NCBI GenBank assembly: GCA_001970955.1
Contig: MPUH01000892.1
Location: forward strand, 1-30,481
DNA: 30,481 nucleotides
Direction: 5' to 3'
Source: Stentor coeruleus
Taxonomy: Eukaryota > Ciliophora > Heterotrichea > Heterotrichida > Stentoridae
In this document: one piece after another, positions 1-8,957 of the stretch
How positions within the stretch are numbered: position 1 is the stretch's first letter
Layout: the number at the start of each line of letters is the position of its first letter
Program-made: the position numbers and the translations under genes
Notes under the pieces: model-generated
What the model was told of the DNA's origin: nothing
Database searches by the model: none
Seen by the model: the letters and a program-made list of their open reading frames with translations, nothing else

Positions 1-1257
1 GTGTCAGGATCTGATGATAACACCGTGAGAGTGTGGAACTTGATTGAGAAACAACAAGAAGCAATGCTTGAAGGTCATACTGCTTACGTAAAAAGTGTTA
101 TATTAATAAATGACAATCTGTGCTATTCTACGTCTCAAAATGAAATAATACTCTGGAATTTAAAAGAAAAAAAAGCTTTAATGAATGCACCGAGTTATTT
201 AATAAGATTAATCAGTAATGATGAAAAAATTTGTGTAACAAGTTTAAAAAATGATATACAAGTATGGAACCTGGACGAAAAACGGCAAGAAACAATATTT
301 GAAGGTCATACTTCATGCATAAATAGTGTCGCAATCGCGAGTGATAATCGGTTCGTAGTGTCAGGATCTGAAGATAAAACTGTGAGAATGTGGAACCTTC
401 TCCAGAAACGTCAAGAAGTAGTGTTTGAAGGTCACACAAATAGTGTAAAAAATGTTATAATAACGAATAAAAATCGATTCGTAGTGTCAAGATCTGATGA
501 TAAAATTGTGAGAGTTTGGAACCTTCTCGAGAAACGACTAGAATCAGTGTTTGAAGCTCAGACTTTTTACATAAGAAGTATTGCAATAACGAGTGATGAT
601 CGACTTGCGATACTAGGATTCCCAGATATGACTATAAAAGTATGGAACCTACTTGAGAAACGACAAGAAGCAGTGTTAGAAGGTCACAATTTTGAAGTAA
701 GCAATGTTGCAATAACTAGTGATGATCGGCTTGTTGTGTCAGGATCTGATGATGAAACTATAAGAGTGTGGAACCTGCTCGAAAAACGACAAGAAGCAGT
801 ATTTGAAGGTCACACTTGTAACATTTCAAGTATTTCAATAACAAGAGACAATCAATTTGCGGTATCAGGATCTCATGATTATACTGTGAGAGTGTGGAAT
901 CTGCTCGAGAAACGACAAGAAGCAGTGCTTAAATATTACAATTTTAATGTAAACAATGTTTCAATAACGACCGACAATCAGGTCGTACTGTTAGGATTAA
1001 ATAATAAGACTGTGAAAGTGTGGGACTTTCTCAATGAAGATAAAAAAAGTATGACCATTGGAACTAATCATATAATTAATAATGCTATTTCTAGTAAACT
1101 TTGAAATAAAGTTTATCTTAGCATTGGATTTGGTCTTTATACTTTGAATCTTGATAAAAAAGAAATTGATAATCAGTTTTTTTTTGATAAGAAATTAGAA
1201 GAGCTTGTTGATGATTATTATTGCTGTGAAGATGACTTAGGACCTAAAATAACTTAG
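1..1257 (+). pseudogene. WD40-repeat protein, 5' truncated, with in-frame TGA
   Basis: The window opens inside the gene. The first codon is GTG inside a repeat, so it is an internal Val and not a start. The frame encodes one partial and eight further WD40 repeats of about 42 residues (126 nt), each ending in a variant of VRVWNLLEKRQEAVFEGHT; such repeats fold into beta-propellers that act as protein-binding platforms. The frame meets TGA at 1102-1104. Downstream the same frame stays open for 50 codons to TAG at 1255-1257, and those codons match the tail of the paralogue at 29863-30481, which has GGA (Gly) where this copy has TGA. Several repeats here have drifted from consensus (GFPDM, GLNNK). 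The copy is either newly broken, translated as a shorter protein, or carries a sequencing error. Partner and role are unknown. Confidence 0.8.
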
Positions 1258-1340
1258 ATCATTTAGTAGATAATAGTCTATATATGATGATATATTTATT
1301 CTAAATGCATGCATTCTTTTGTTTAAAATATTTCAATATT
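1258..1340 (+). repeat. 3' flank shared with the other WD40 gene copy
   Basis: The sequence just after the stop (atcatttagtagataatag and onwards) recurs in inverted orientation at about 29780-29862, after the second WD40 copy. The duplication that produced the two genes therefore included roughly 80 bp of 3' flank. Similarity fades by about 1340. Confidence 0.75.
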
Positions 1341-1494
1341 AAAAAATTTGATAAAAAACTATTGCGAATAACTAAAGTTATTTGATTAAGTCATTATAAA
1401 AGCATAGTGATCTATAAGCCTAGCTTATATGCCTATTAAAAATTTAATTTTATTGATAATTTATAGTAGAAATTGATGATTTATGATAAAAATA

Positions 1495-1800
1495 AAGGTC
1501 AATTTTTACCTTTTGCAAGAATCCTCCGACTTTAAATGAATTGATAATAGACACATCTAATGCCTGTAAAAGTTTTGTGAAACCGCCAGGAATAAAACAA
1601 ATTATCGTATCAATCATTGATTATAATTCATCAATTGAAGAGTTTTTATGATTAGTGTAATAATCCATGATTATTAACTTTTACCCTTTTAGACAATACA
1701 ATAAAAGATTTTCAATAACAGTCTACTCGCAATGCATCCATGACAATAATATACTAGGCTTTTCTTATTCTTTGTAGAATTTTAGCAATATTTTTTTAAA
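1495..1800 (-). pseudogene. Relic of pogo/Tigger-like DDE transposase
   Basis: On the minus strand the remnant reads, in order, a segment with SWMHCE, then KLIIMDYYTNHK (like the catalytic-Asp strand of DDE_1 transposases), then FIPGGFTKLLQALDVSI (the typical I-P-x-G-x-T-x-L-L-Q-x-L-D motif of pogo/Tigger/Jerky elements). At least three in-frame stops interrupt it (the codon after CE, one before KLIIM, one after SSIDEL). No terminal inverted repeats or target-site duplication were found by eye. It is a dead fossil of a cut-and-paste DNA transposon. Confidence 0.65.
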
Positions 1801-1959
1801 CAAAATAATCATGACATTTTTGTCTAATAAAACTACTGAATTATTAATTTGAGATATATAAATGCCTTTTAATCTCTTGTATAATCATAAGTGCATTTGC
1901 TATTCACATCCTACTCAAATCAAGTTTTGTCTAAATTTAAAATCTTTGATTCACTAAAA

Positions 1960-2118
1960 GATGTAAAGTTTTTTACTTTTATTGATGAAAAACTGCAAGT
2001 GAGATTGCCAAATACAGATTTTATAGAATATAACTTTTGACAATCCTTGCATTTATAAGTTCTACATTCAAGGCAATAGTTGCAGTAAGCCAAGCCATAA
2101 CCTTCAATGCATTTAATT
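1960..2118 (-). pseudogene. Open Cys-rich fragment, possible zinc-knuckle relic
   Basis: Minus-strand frame with no start codon. It shows closely spaced cysteines in the order C-x2-C-x2-C-x4-C-x2-C (YCNYCLECRTYKCKDCQ) and then a Ser/Lys-rich stretch ending at LNLDKT before a stop. The Cys spacing resembles a small zinc-binding module. It lies upstream of the transposase relic on the same strand, but whether it belonged to that element is not shown. It may be another gene fragment or chance. Confidence 0.3.
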
Positions 2119-2481
2119 TATGTCTATTTCTATTTTAATATCTGTTTTGTTTACAATGTTATAAAATCTTATTATCTATTTATTATATAACAATAACTTA
2201 AGAAACATTTTATTGCCTAACACCTAATATATTTCCACTCTTTTAAATTTTGAACTTTGAAAAATAATCATATATAAACATCAAAATTTATTGTAATTTA
2301 TATATTGTTCTATATATTAATTTTTGATATATCATCCTGAATTTGATAAGTTTTGCAATTTTAACATGCTATTGAAGTTCACTAGGATATAAATATATAT
2401 TTAAACTAATTTTTTAATTATCATGATATCTAATATATAAACCTTGCTAAAAAACATTAGCTTCTCTCATATAAGTTTCAT

Positions 2482-2586
2482 ATTTTAATACAATAAATAA
2501 TATCTTTCTTTCTAATTTTAAAGTTGCAAAAATNATTTTAATACAATAAATGATATCTTTCTTTCTAATTTTAAATTTTCAAAAAT
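2482..2586. repeat. 52-bp direct repeat flanking a single N (2534)
   Basis: 2482-2533 and 2535-2586 are near-identical, differing at a few positions, on the two sides of the single N. This fits two contig ends that overlap by 52 bp but were joined by N instead of merged, perhaps representing two haplotypes. Confidence 0.8.
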
Positions 2587-2851
2587 CTTTTCACACAAGT
2601 CACTAAACTAGTAAATGATTAAAAAATTATCTAAAAATAAAAAGTCTTCATACATATTTCAATTCACAATATACCAGCATTTCCTTATAAACCTTTATAT
2701 TTCTCACTATAAATATTTTCAAATCCATTTGAACTCATAATCCTATCATAATTCAATAAACCCCTAAAAATCATTTTCTCTATATAATTTCAATTATTAT
2801 TACCATAATTAAATCTTAATCCTAATTATCTAAATGTAATAAATATAATAA

Positions 2852-4501
2852 ATGGATACCCTTGATGTTTCAGTCCCATCTTCAAGATCAAGTGACAGGC
2901 CACGAAGGAATACTTTTATATCCCCAGAACTTGAACTGCCTCAATTGATCAAGCAAGTCAGTGACATAAAACTAAGTAAAAAAGGTACAAATGTTTATGT
3001 GCGATTTAGACCAGATAACTATAAAGAAGAACAAGAAGGTAGACAGGTAGTTGACTATTTCCCAGACTTAAGAACTATAACAGTAGATAATCACAGCTTT
3101 AAATTCAAAAGAATCTTCCCTGGTGAAACAACTCAAGAGCAGATTTTCTTATCTGTAGGAGTTCCTTTAATAGATCCAATTCTTGATGGATACAATTGTG
3201 GGGTAATGGCTTATGGGCAAACTGGTGCTGGGAAAACTTTTTCATTATTAGGCCATGGATATGATCAACCTGATAGAATAGGTAGAGGAGACCCTGAAAA
3301 ACGAGGATTAGTCCCTAGACTTCTGCAATCTTTATTTCATGAAATCCAAGTTAGCATTACCCCTTCTATTACTTATACAGTCTATACAAGTTTTATTCAG
3401 ATTTATTTAGAAAAAATTTACGATCTTTTAAACCCAGCTAAAGAAACTTTGAAAATTTATCAAGACACGGCAAAAGGACTTTGGGTAACTGATGCGACAA
3501 ATGTTCCAGTTAAAAACTCTAATGAAATACTCAAACAACTTGAACTGGGTATTGTTAATAGAATTACTGCAGCGACTAATTCAAATGCTGAGAGTTCAAG
3601 AGCTCATGCAGTTCTGGTTTTGACAATTAATAAAAATTTGATAACTCAGGGTACTGTGATTTCTTCTCAGGTATATTGTGTAGATCTTTGTGGTAGTGAG
3701 AGAACTTCTAAAACTGGAGCTATTGAAGAAAGGTTGAAAGAAGCTCAGAATATTAATAAGAGCTTATTAGCTTTAGGAAATGTTATTGGAGCTTTGGTTG
3801 AAAACAAAAAACATATACCTTATAGAGATTCGAAACTTACAAGACTCCTTCAAAACTGTTTTGGAGGTACATCAATTGCAACTTTAATTTTATGTTGTTC
3901 TGCTAATTCTGTTAGTTCAACTGAAACTCTTGCAACTTTACGTTTTGGAGATAGGGCGAATAAAGTTAAAAATAAGCCAGTGAGGAATATGGGAGATAGT
4001 GTTACTGAGCTTCGACGTTTACTTAATGAAGCTAACAGTAAAATTTATACCCAACAAAGAATTATACGTTCACAAATTGAAAAAATTATCGAGCTTGAAA
4101 CTATAACAAAAGAATTATTTACTATATGTGGAGATAAAAAACTTGGAGCCCTTCGAGCGAGGTATCAAATAAAATTCAACCCTAAGAAAAAAAATGGGTT
4201 TGAAATCATTGGGTTTTATCCTTTTATAAGTATATTTACTTTCATTAGTCCGATGGAATGCTTAGAAATGATCCATGTGTGTAAACTTTTTGATAAAAGG
4301 CTTAAAACTGATTTGTTATGGAGGAATTATATTGAATTGGCTAAGCAAGGTAAGGTTAAGATATTTGAGATAGCTACAGAAACATTATCTAATGTTAACG
4401 AAAATATATACCAGTTTATTAGAGAAATACATCAAATGAGGACTCACGAATCACTTAGTGTGAAGCATGGAATAACTTTATTCGTTAACAGAAGGTCATA
4501 A
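2852..4501 (+). CDS. Kinesin-1-like motor protein with F-box-like C terminus
   Basis: Microtubule motor, 549 residues. The motor domain occupies about residues 45-375: P-loop GQTGAGKT at 122-129, switch I NAESSRAH at 245-252, switch II DLCGSE at 278-283 (canonical DLAGSE with Ala to Cys), then NINKSLLALGNVI and IPYRDSKLTRLLQ. The N-terminal motor and the sequence RFGDRANKVKNKPV just after it resemble kinesin-1 (KIF5), normally plus-end directed. Only a short coiled coil follows (about 390-425), so the usual long stalk and cargo tail are missing. Residues about 460-495 (FISPMECLEMIHVCKLF and later LLWRNYIEL) resemble an F-box, which would suggest SCF ubiquitin-ligase coupling; that part is inference. 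The ATG follows a G-poor leader, and no other start precedes the motor. No introns were seen. Stop is TAA. Confidence 0.9.
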   Translation: MDTLDVSVPSSRSSDRPRRNTFISPELELPQLIKQVSDIKLSKKGTNVYVRFRPDNYKEEQEGRQVVDYFPDLRTITVDNHSFKFKRIFPGETTQEQIFLSVGVPLIDPILDGYNCGVMAYGQTGAGKTFSLLGHGYDQPDRIGRGDPEKRGLVPRLLQSLFHEIQVSITPSITYTVYTSFIQIYLEKIYDLLNPAKETLKIYQDTAKGLWVTDATNVPVKNSNEILKQLELGIVNRITAATNSNAESSRAHAVLVLTINKNLITQGTVISSQVYCVDLCGSERTSKTGAIEERLKEAQNINKSLLALGNVIGALVENKKHIPYRDSKLTRLLQNCFGGTSIATLILCCSANSVSSTETLATLRFGDRANKVKNKPVRNMGDSVTELRRLLNEANSKIYTQQRIIRSQIEKIIELETITKELFTICGDKKLGALRARYQIKFNPKKKNGFEIIGFYPFISIFTFISPMECLEMIHVCKLFDKRLKTDLLWRNYIELAKQGKVKIFEIATETLSNVNENIYQFIREIHQMRTHESLSVKHGITLFVNRRS

Positions 4502-4788
4502 TTATAAGGATTTAGGCAACTAATAGTATTTAGGCTTTATTATTACGCTTTATCCATATACAACGTAAAGTGTTATTATACTTTATACACAAAACATATT
4601 ATCAACTTATACCTTAAAAAAATCCTTATAAAAATTCCATTATCCCAACATTCTATCTTTAATTTTCTTTTATGTAAATCTATTCTTAACATAAATAAAA
4701 TACGAAATAATACATAATATTATATATAAAAAACCAATCATAGTCAAAAGTTTTATCTCAATAAAAAAAAGAAAAAGTGCTTTAATAA

Positions 4789-5382
4789 ATGGCACGGGCT
4801 GTTCAAGCAGAACCATTTGAAAAAGTGACAATAAAACTACTTATGTTAGGAGACTCTGGAGTAGGTAAAAGTAGCCTTATGATAAGATTTACAAATGCAA
4901 CTTTTTCTGAACAAATGATGGGAACAACTGGGATTGACATGAGAGTCAAAGATGTGAATATACAAAATCGAAATGTGAAAATGCAAATCTGGGACACAGC
5001 TGGACAAGAAAGATTTCATTCAATTGCTAGAACTTATTATTGTGGTGCACATGGTATAATCCTAACTTATGATGTTAATGATAGAACTTCATTTAACAAT
5101 ATCCCAAATTGGCTTGAAGATATAAGAAAAAATACAAAGGAAGTTTTTATATTGTTGGTTGGTAATAAGATTGATTTACATAAAGTTGTTTCTGATAATG
5201 AGGCTAAAGAATTTGCTGAAAAAGCATCGATTCCTTTTATAATGACTAGTGCGAAAAATGATGAAAATGTTCAAGATGCATTTATGAATCTTATAGAGAC
5301 TATATTGAAAAGTGGTATTGTTATAAAACCTGAAAAAATGAGGCTTAAGAAAAAGGAAGAGACTGTAAAGAGATGCTGCTAA
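4789..5382 (+). CDS. Rab-family small GTPase (Rab1/8-like)
   Basis: 197-residue Rab GTPase, a membrane-traffic switch. G1 GDSGVGKS is at 21-28; the switch I Thr (T46) lies in GTTGID, where T47 replaces the usual Ile; G3 WDTAGQE is at 68-74 with the catalytic Gln present; then GNKIDL (G4) and TSAK (G5). The C terminus ends KRCC, a double-Cys signal for geranylgeranylation, so the protein should be membrane-anchored. Overall it is closest to the Rab1/Rab8/Rab13 group, but the subfamily cannot be fixed by eye. The start follows an A-rich leader, and the length is normal for a Rab. The next gene starts only 22 nt after the TAA stop. Confidence 0.95.
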   Translation: MARAVQAEPFEKVTIKLLMLGDSGVGKSSLMIRFTNATFSEQMMGTTGIDMRVKDVNIQNRNVKMQIWDTAGQERFHSIARTYYCGAHGIILTYDVNDRTSFNNIPNWLEDIRKNTKEVFILLVGNKIDLHKVVSDNEAKEFAEKASIPFIMTSAKNDENVQDAFMNLIETILKSGIVIKPEKMRLKKKEETVKRCC

Positions 5383-5404
5383 ATAATAATAGAGATAATT
5401 TATA

Positions 5405-6691
5405 ATGTCTGGTTTTTTAAAACGATCAGGGTCTTACACGATGGCTTCACCTCAAAACCATCTTGATAAAGGCTGTTTAAGTCTTAGAGAAGCAGGTACA
5501 GACAATTATATAAGCCTTCCACTAGAGAATATCAAAAAAATAGACCCAAGGACCAATGTTCCTATAACCAAATGTAAAGCTATAGCAATCTCAGGTGATA
5601 ATCAAGGGATAAGAGCAGAGGAAAACGCAGCAATAGAAGAAGCACTAGCAATTGAAAGGATTCAAAAAAAAGTTAAAGACTCTGAAGAGTTTATAAGAAA
5701 AACACAAGAACGTGTAAGGCAAAGTAAACTCAAAGCTAAAAAAGACTCCCAAGCAAAACTCGATGACCAAGCTATAAAAATGAACAAAATACGTGCGAAT
5801 TGTGAGAAAAACAATATAGGAGCATGTAAAAACTCTAAAGATAATAACATTTTTTTACCAGGATACCAAGAAAGTTCATCACCTGAAAAAGACTCATTTA
5901 CATTTAATAACCCTATCCAAAAACCCGGCAATCCAGAAGAAATGAATAGATTTGAAGCAACTGCTGAGTTACCTGAAATTATAGATTCTGTGTTAAAAGA
6001 CTATACTTCTGCATTTAAACTTAGTGAAGAGACTATAAAACATAGTTCACAAAGTGAAGAAATCATCAAAGCACAAGCAAAATCTACAGCCAAACTAAGA
6101 CTATCTCAAGACTCGCCAATAAAACCTTGGAACCCTCCTTTATTAGATGAAAACAACTTAAAATATGAACTTATAAGAAAAATTGCTAATATAAACGAAC
6201 ATCATGCGGCTAAAGGGATAAAAAATAATGATAAAAAACATGGGAAAAAAAAGGTTGCGAGTCAAGAAAAAGAACAGGAAGTTGAAAGAAAAATCGTGGA
6301 AAAGGCTAGGAAAATACCAAGGTTTGTTAGTGTGGATGATATGAAAATTCAGTTTAATCCTAAGATTGTTCATCCTAAAAAAGGGATTCATAAAAATACT
6401 TCAGCTCAGTTTAATAAATCTTATGGGAAAAATTTTAATGGAGAAATTATACCTGAAGGATCTTTAGAACAAAGTAGATATTCTGTTGCACTTAAAGTTT
6501 TAGTCAGAGATAAAATGAATGAAAAATTCCCTGATAATGTCCCTGTTGTTTGTACTTGTGGAGCTATGAGTCATAAAAGATCTGCGAAAGATAATAATAA
6601 ATGTGCCAATAACTGCCCGTTTTATCAGAGGCAACAATATTATCAGACAGCTTTGAAACAGATGATTACAACTTTTAAAGCTTCTGAGTAG
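5405..6691 (+). CDS. Coiled-coil protein with C-terminal CxC...CxxxC motif, unknown function
   Basis: 428 residues; I do not recognise the family. Residues about 75-125 form a charged helix likely to be a coiled coil (EEALAIERIQKKVKDSEEF, then RKTQERVRQSKLKAKKDSQ). The middle is hydrophilic and probably disordered. Near the end, C383, C385, C400 and C404 form C-x-C-x14-C-x3-C followed by PFYQRQQYYQ, which could bind one zinc. Codon use is like the neighbouring genes and the frame is open throughout, so it is a real gene. Two starts are possible: M1, 22 nt after the Rab stop, or M13 (ATG at 5441). The very short gap implies a minimal 5' leader, a start inside an overlapping transcript, or co-transcription with the Rab. 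Stop is TAG. Confidence 0.85.
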   Translation: MSGFLKRSGSYTMASPQNHLDKGCLSLREAGTDNYISLPLENIKKIDPRTNVPITKCKAIAISGDNQGIRAEENAAIEEALAIERIQKKVKDSEEFIRKTQERVRQSKLKAKKDSQAKLDDQAIKMNKIRANCEKNNIGACKNSKDNNIFLPGYQESSSPEKDSFTFNNPIQKPGNPEEMNRFEATAELPEIIDSVLKDYTSAFKLSEETIKHSSQSEEIIKAQAKSTAKLRLSQDSPIKPWNPPLLDENNLKYELIRKIANINEHHAAKGIKNNDKKHGKKKVASQEKEQEVERKIVEKARKIPRFVSVDDMKIQFNPKIVHPKKGIHKNTSAQFNKSYGKNFNGEIIPEGSLEQSRYSVALKVLVRDKMNEKFPDNVPVVCTCGAMSHKRSAKDNNKCANNCPFYQRQQYYQTALKQMITTFKASE

Positions 6692-7197
6692 ATGAGGAAT
6701 GGGAATTATTAGTAGATAATTATTGGGGTTTTTGAAATTATTGTGATTTTTTTTGTATGGTTTTTATAGAGATTAAATTTTAATTGATATTTTTAGGAGG
6801 ATGATGCGAATTATGCGTTTTTGGAATTTTATTGTAACTGTTAGAGTATTTATAAGCTATTTTAGTATTGTATTTAAAATAAGGTAATATTTTTTTCACT
6901 TATTATGATTATGATAAAGGATGGAGTTGGTTATTATTTTATACTTTTGAAGGTTTTTAATTATACTGATCGTGATTATATAATATTGTGCTTATCTTAT
7001 CAATAATATATAGGGAAATATGATTTATTTGATGATACAAATCAGGTTTATATTAAAAAATACTTTTTGGTCTGAGTTTTATACTTTTCTATCATTATCC
7101 AGCTATTGTATTTTGTAAGTTTAGAATACTTCTAAAAAATCTAACACATATTTTACTATAAATAATATTTTGAATCCTGATCTTATATAATAAACTA
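6692..7197. other. Intergenic, no gene seen
   Basis: Begins G/T rich and nearly free of C just after the stop at 6691, and turns C/A/T rich towards the next start. No coding-like frame, tRNA or repeat was recognised. Confidence 0.6.
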
Positions 7198-7692
7198 ATG
7201 ATAAAACCATTACCAAATATACTTAGAGGAAAACGATATGGATCAAATAAAAAAACCTCAGGACATTATAAAAGAAAGCAAATCTTATATAGCGAGATAA
7301 GTAATCTATATATAGAAGGGAATTATTTAATATCAATATCAAACCCTAAATCAATTGAAGTATTTGATTTATGTAAACATAAGTTATTAAATGTACTAAC
7401 TCCAAATGATGCTGGAGTAAAGAAAATCAGTTTTACTTATAATTATTCTTTTTTGCTTGCTTTTTGTATAAACAACACCCTTGTTGTGTGGAATTTTCAT
7501 GAACCAAAAGCTCTTTTTCATATAGAAAACTTAGTTGATGATAATGTTTTATTTGCTAAAAATCGATTTTTTTTATGTGTTGATGTGAATAATAAAGTTG
7601 TTGTTGCTGATTTAAATACTGGGAAAATTAATTTGTTATCAAAAAAAGCTATGATTCTGTTTGATTTGAAAAGAAAAATCAGGCTTAAATAG
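7198..7692 (+). CDS. Small WD40-like protein
   Basis: 164 residues. After a basic N terminus (about 28 residues rich in Lys/Arg) come roughly three weak WD-like blades: SNLYIEGNYLISISNPKSIEVFDL, then a stretch ending NTLVVWNF, then one ending KVVVADLNTGKI. The VVWNF and VFDL strand ends and hydrophobic spacing support the call, but the length is too short for a closed seven-blade propeller. It may be a truncated descendant of a WD40 gene, a component that pairs with another propeller, or a separate small family. Upstream DNA is C-rich and G-poor as for other genes here. Stop is TAG. Function unknown. Confidence 0.6.
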   Translation: MIKPLPNILRGKRYGSNKKTSGHYKRKQILYSEISNLYIEGNYLISISNPKSIEVFDLCKHKLLNVLTPNDAGVKKISFTYNYSFLLAFCINNTLVVWNFHEPKALFHIENLVDDNVLFAKNRFFLCVDVNNKVVVADLNTGKINLLSKKAMILFDLKRKIRLK

Positions 7693-8957
7693 AAGAGTTT
7701 AATTTATGGATTATATAAATTTATAAGATACTTTGAGATAATTATTTTCTTGAGATATTATTATTGATGAACTATTTAAGTAAACAATATTGGTTTACTT
7801 GTTTAGCTATTCACAATTTCACTATTAGATTCTAGTTTGTTTATAAATTGTTTAAAATAAATTTTATTTCTAGGAAAATTTCTCTAATCTTCCCACATTT
7901 AAATTTAAAACTTAAGGTTTTCAAGTATATAATTCCATTTTAATCTTATCAAAAACTCTAGATTTAAGTAGTCTTTACGGCAAAAAAATCCAAGCCTATT
8001 AGGAAGTTTGACTCACAACAATTTTGTGATTATCAAAGCGCAATTTCATCAAACTATAGGAATCTTCAAAAAGGTCTTCATTCTTCTCAAGAAACACATG
8101 CTCAAAATTATTCAGAATATATGAACTTTAGTGATAATGACTTTTCAAAACCTCATAGTGATGGATTTAATACTTTAAATGATGGATTAATTTACAGTCA
8201 TTCAGTAACTCCTAACATATCAGTATTTGGATAATATGGTCAGAATGGAAATCCTCATGTCCCATCACTAGACTACCCAAACGGCTCTCATGTTAAAATT
8301 GCTTTTTCTTATAAGTTTTAATAGGTTCAAGTAAACTTAGATATAAACTTTATAATCATGTGAGATTTTATGGTGGTAGCTGATGATTATTTTATAAGAT
8401 TTAAATATATTCTCATTTTAAAGTAATATTTACATTTAAGAGCAATAATCGTAGTTGTTGTTAGTTATAAATTCAGACAACCCTAAGAAATAATTACAGC
8501 TTCTTCATAAAGTTATTTAAATCATTCTTTAACTTAAACACCTTCTTGACTAACTAAATAAATAGATATTTATATCAATTATCCAACAAAAATTATCCAA
8601 TAGATTTCTCATTACATTAAAATCATACAATCTATATAGCAACTAGTTAAATCAAATAAACTCATCTTTTACCTAAAAAATCCTAAACTTAATTTCTTAA
8701 TCAAAAATAATTATAAAACATAAACCTAATCAAAATATTTTGATCTTAAGTAATTTATCCATAAAAGTCATTAAAATCATAATATTTTTTTGCACTCAAT
8801 AATTTAAAACTTAAAACTAATCTATAATTTTCTTATACTATTTTATTACATGGAAAAATGATGAAAATATTAATCTCTATAACAAAATGCAAATATTTAT
8901 TTAATCAAAACTTAAAAATGGAGATTATGATAATATATCTGTAACTAGAAAATATAT
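7693..8957. other. Intergenic with one gene relic
   Basis: Outside the open fragment at 7968-8321 nothing coding is apparent. From about 8480 to the next start the plus strand is notably poor in G and rich in C, the pattern seen upstream of other starts here. Confidence 0.55.
7968..8321 (+). pseudogene. Ser/Asn-rich open frame with internal TAA and no start
   Basis: After a stop at 7965-7967 the frame is open for 88 codons, hits TAA at 8232-8234, and stays open for 28 more codons to TAA at 8319-8321. Codon choice (TCA, GGA, GAT, AAT) and composition look like protein (for instance QETHAQNYSEYMNFSDNDF), rich in Ser, Asn and His. There is no ATG near the beginning, and neither the missing start nor the internal stop can be explained by a 15-nt GT...AG intron that I can find. 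It is most likely the tail of a dead gene; identity unknown. Confidence 0.4.

Larger units (their letters stand above)
1341..2851. other. Intergenic, AT-rich, with transposon relic and one N
   Basis: Apart from the two minus-strand relics described separately and the N-flanking duplication at 2482-2586, I see no gene here. The last 350 bases before the kinesin start are very poor in G (C/A/T rich), as in other upstream flanks in this window. Confidence 0.6.

Noticed and set aside
1092..1109. An 18-nt GT...AG segment spanning the TGA in the WD40 gene, as a possible intron
   Set aside because: The paralogue keeps the same bases as coding sequence (SKLGNK), and the supported introns here are 15 nt.
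3660..3674. A 15-nt GT...AG match inside the kinesin motor
   Set aside because: The five residues it encodes are needed to fit the strand before DLCGSE, so it is exon.
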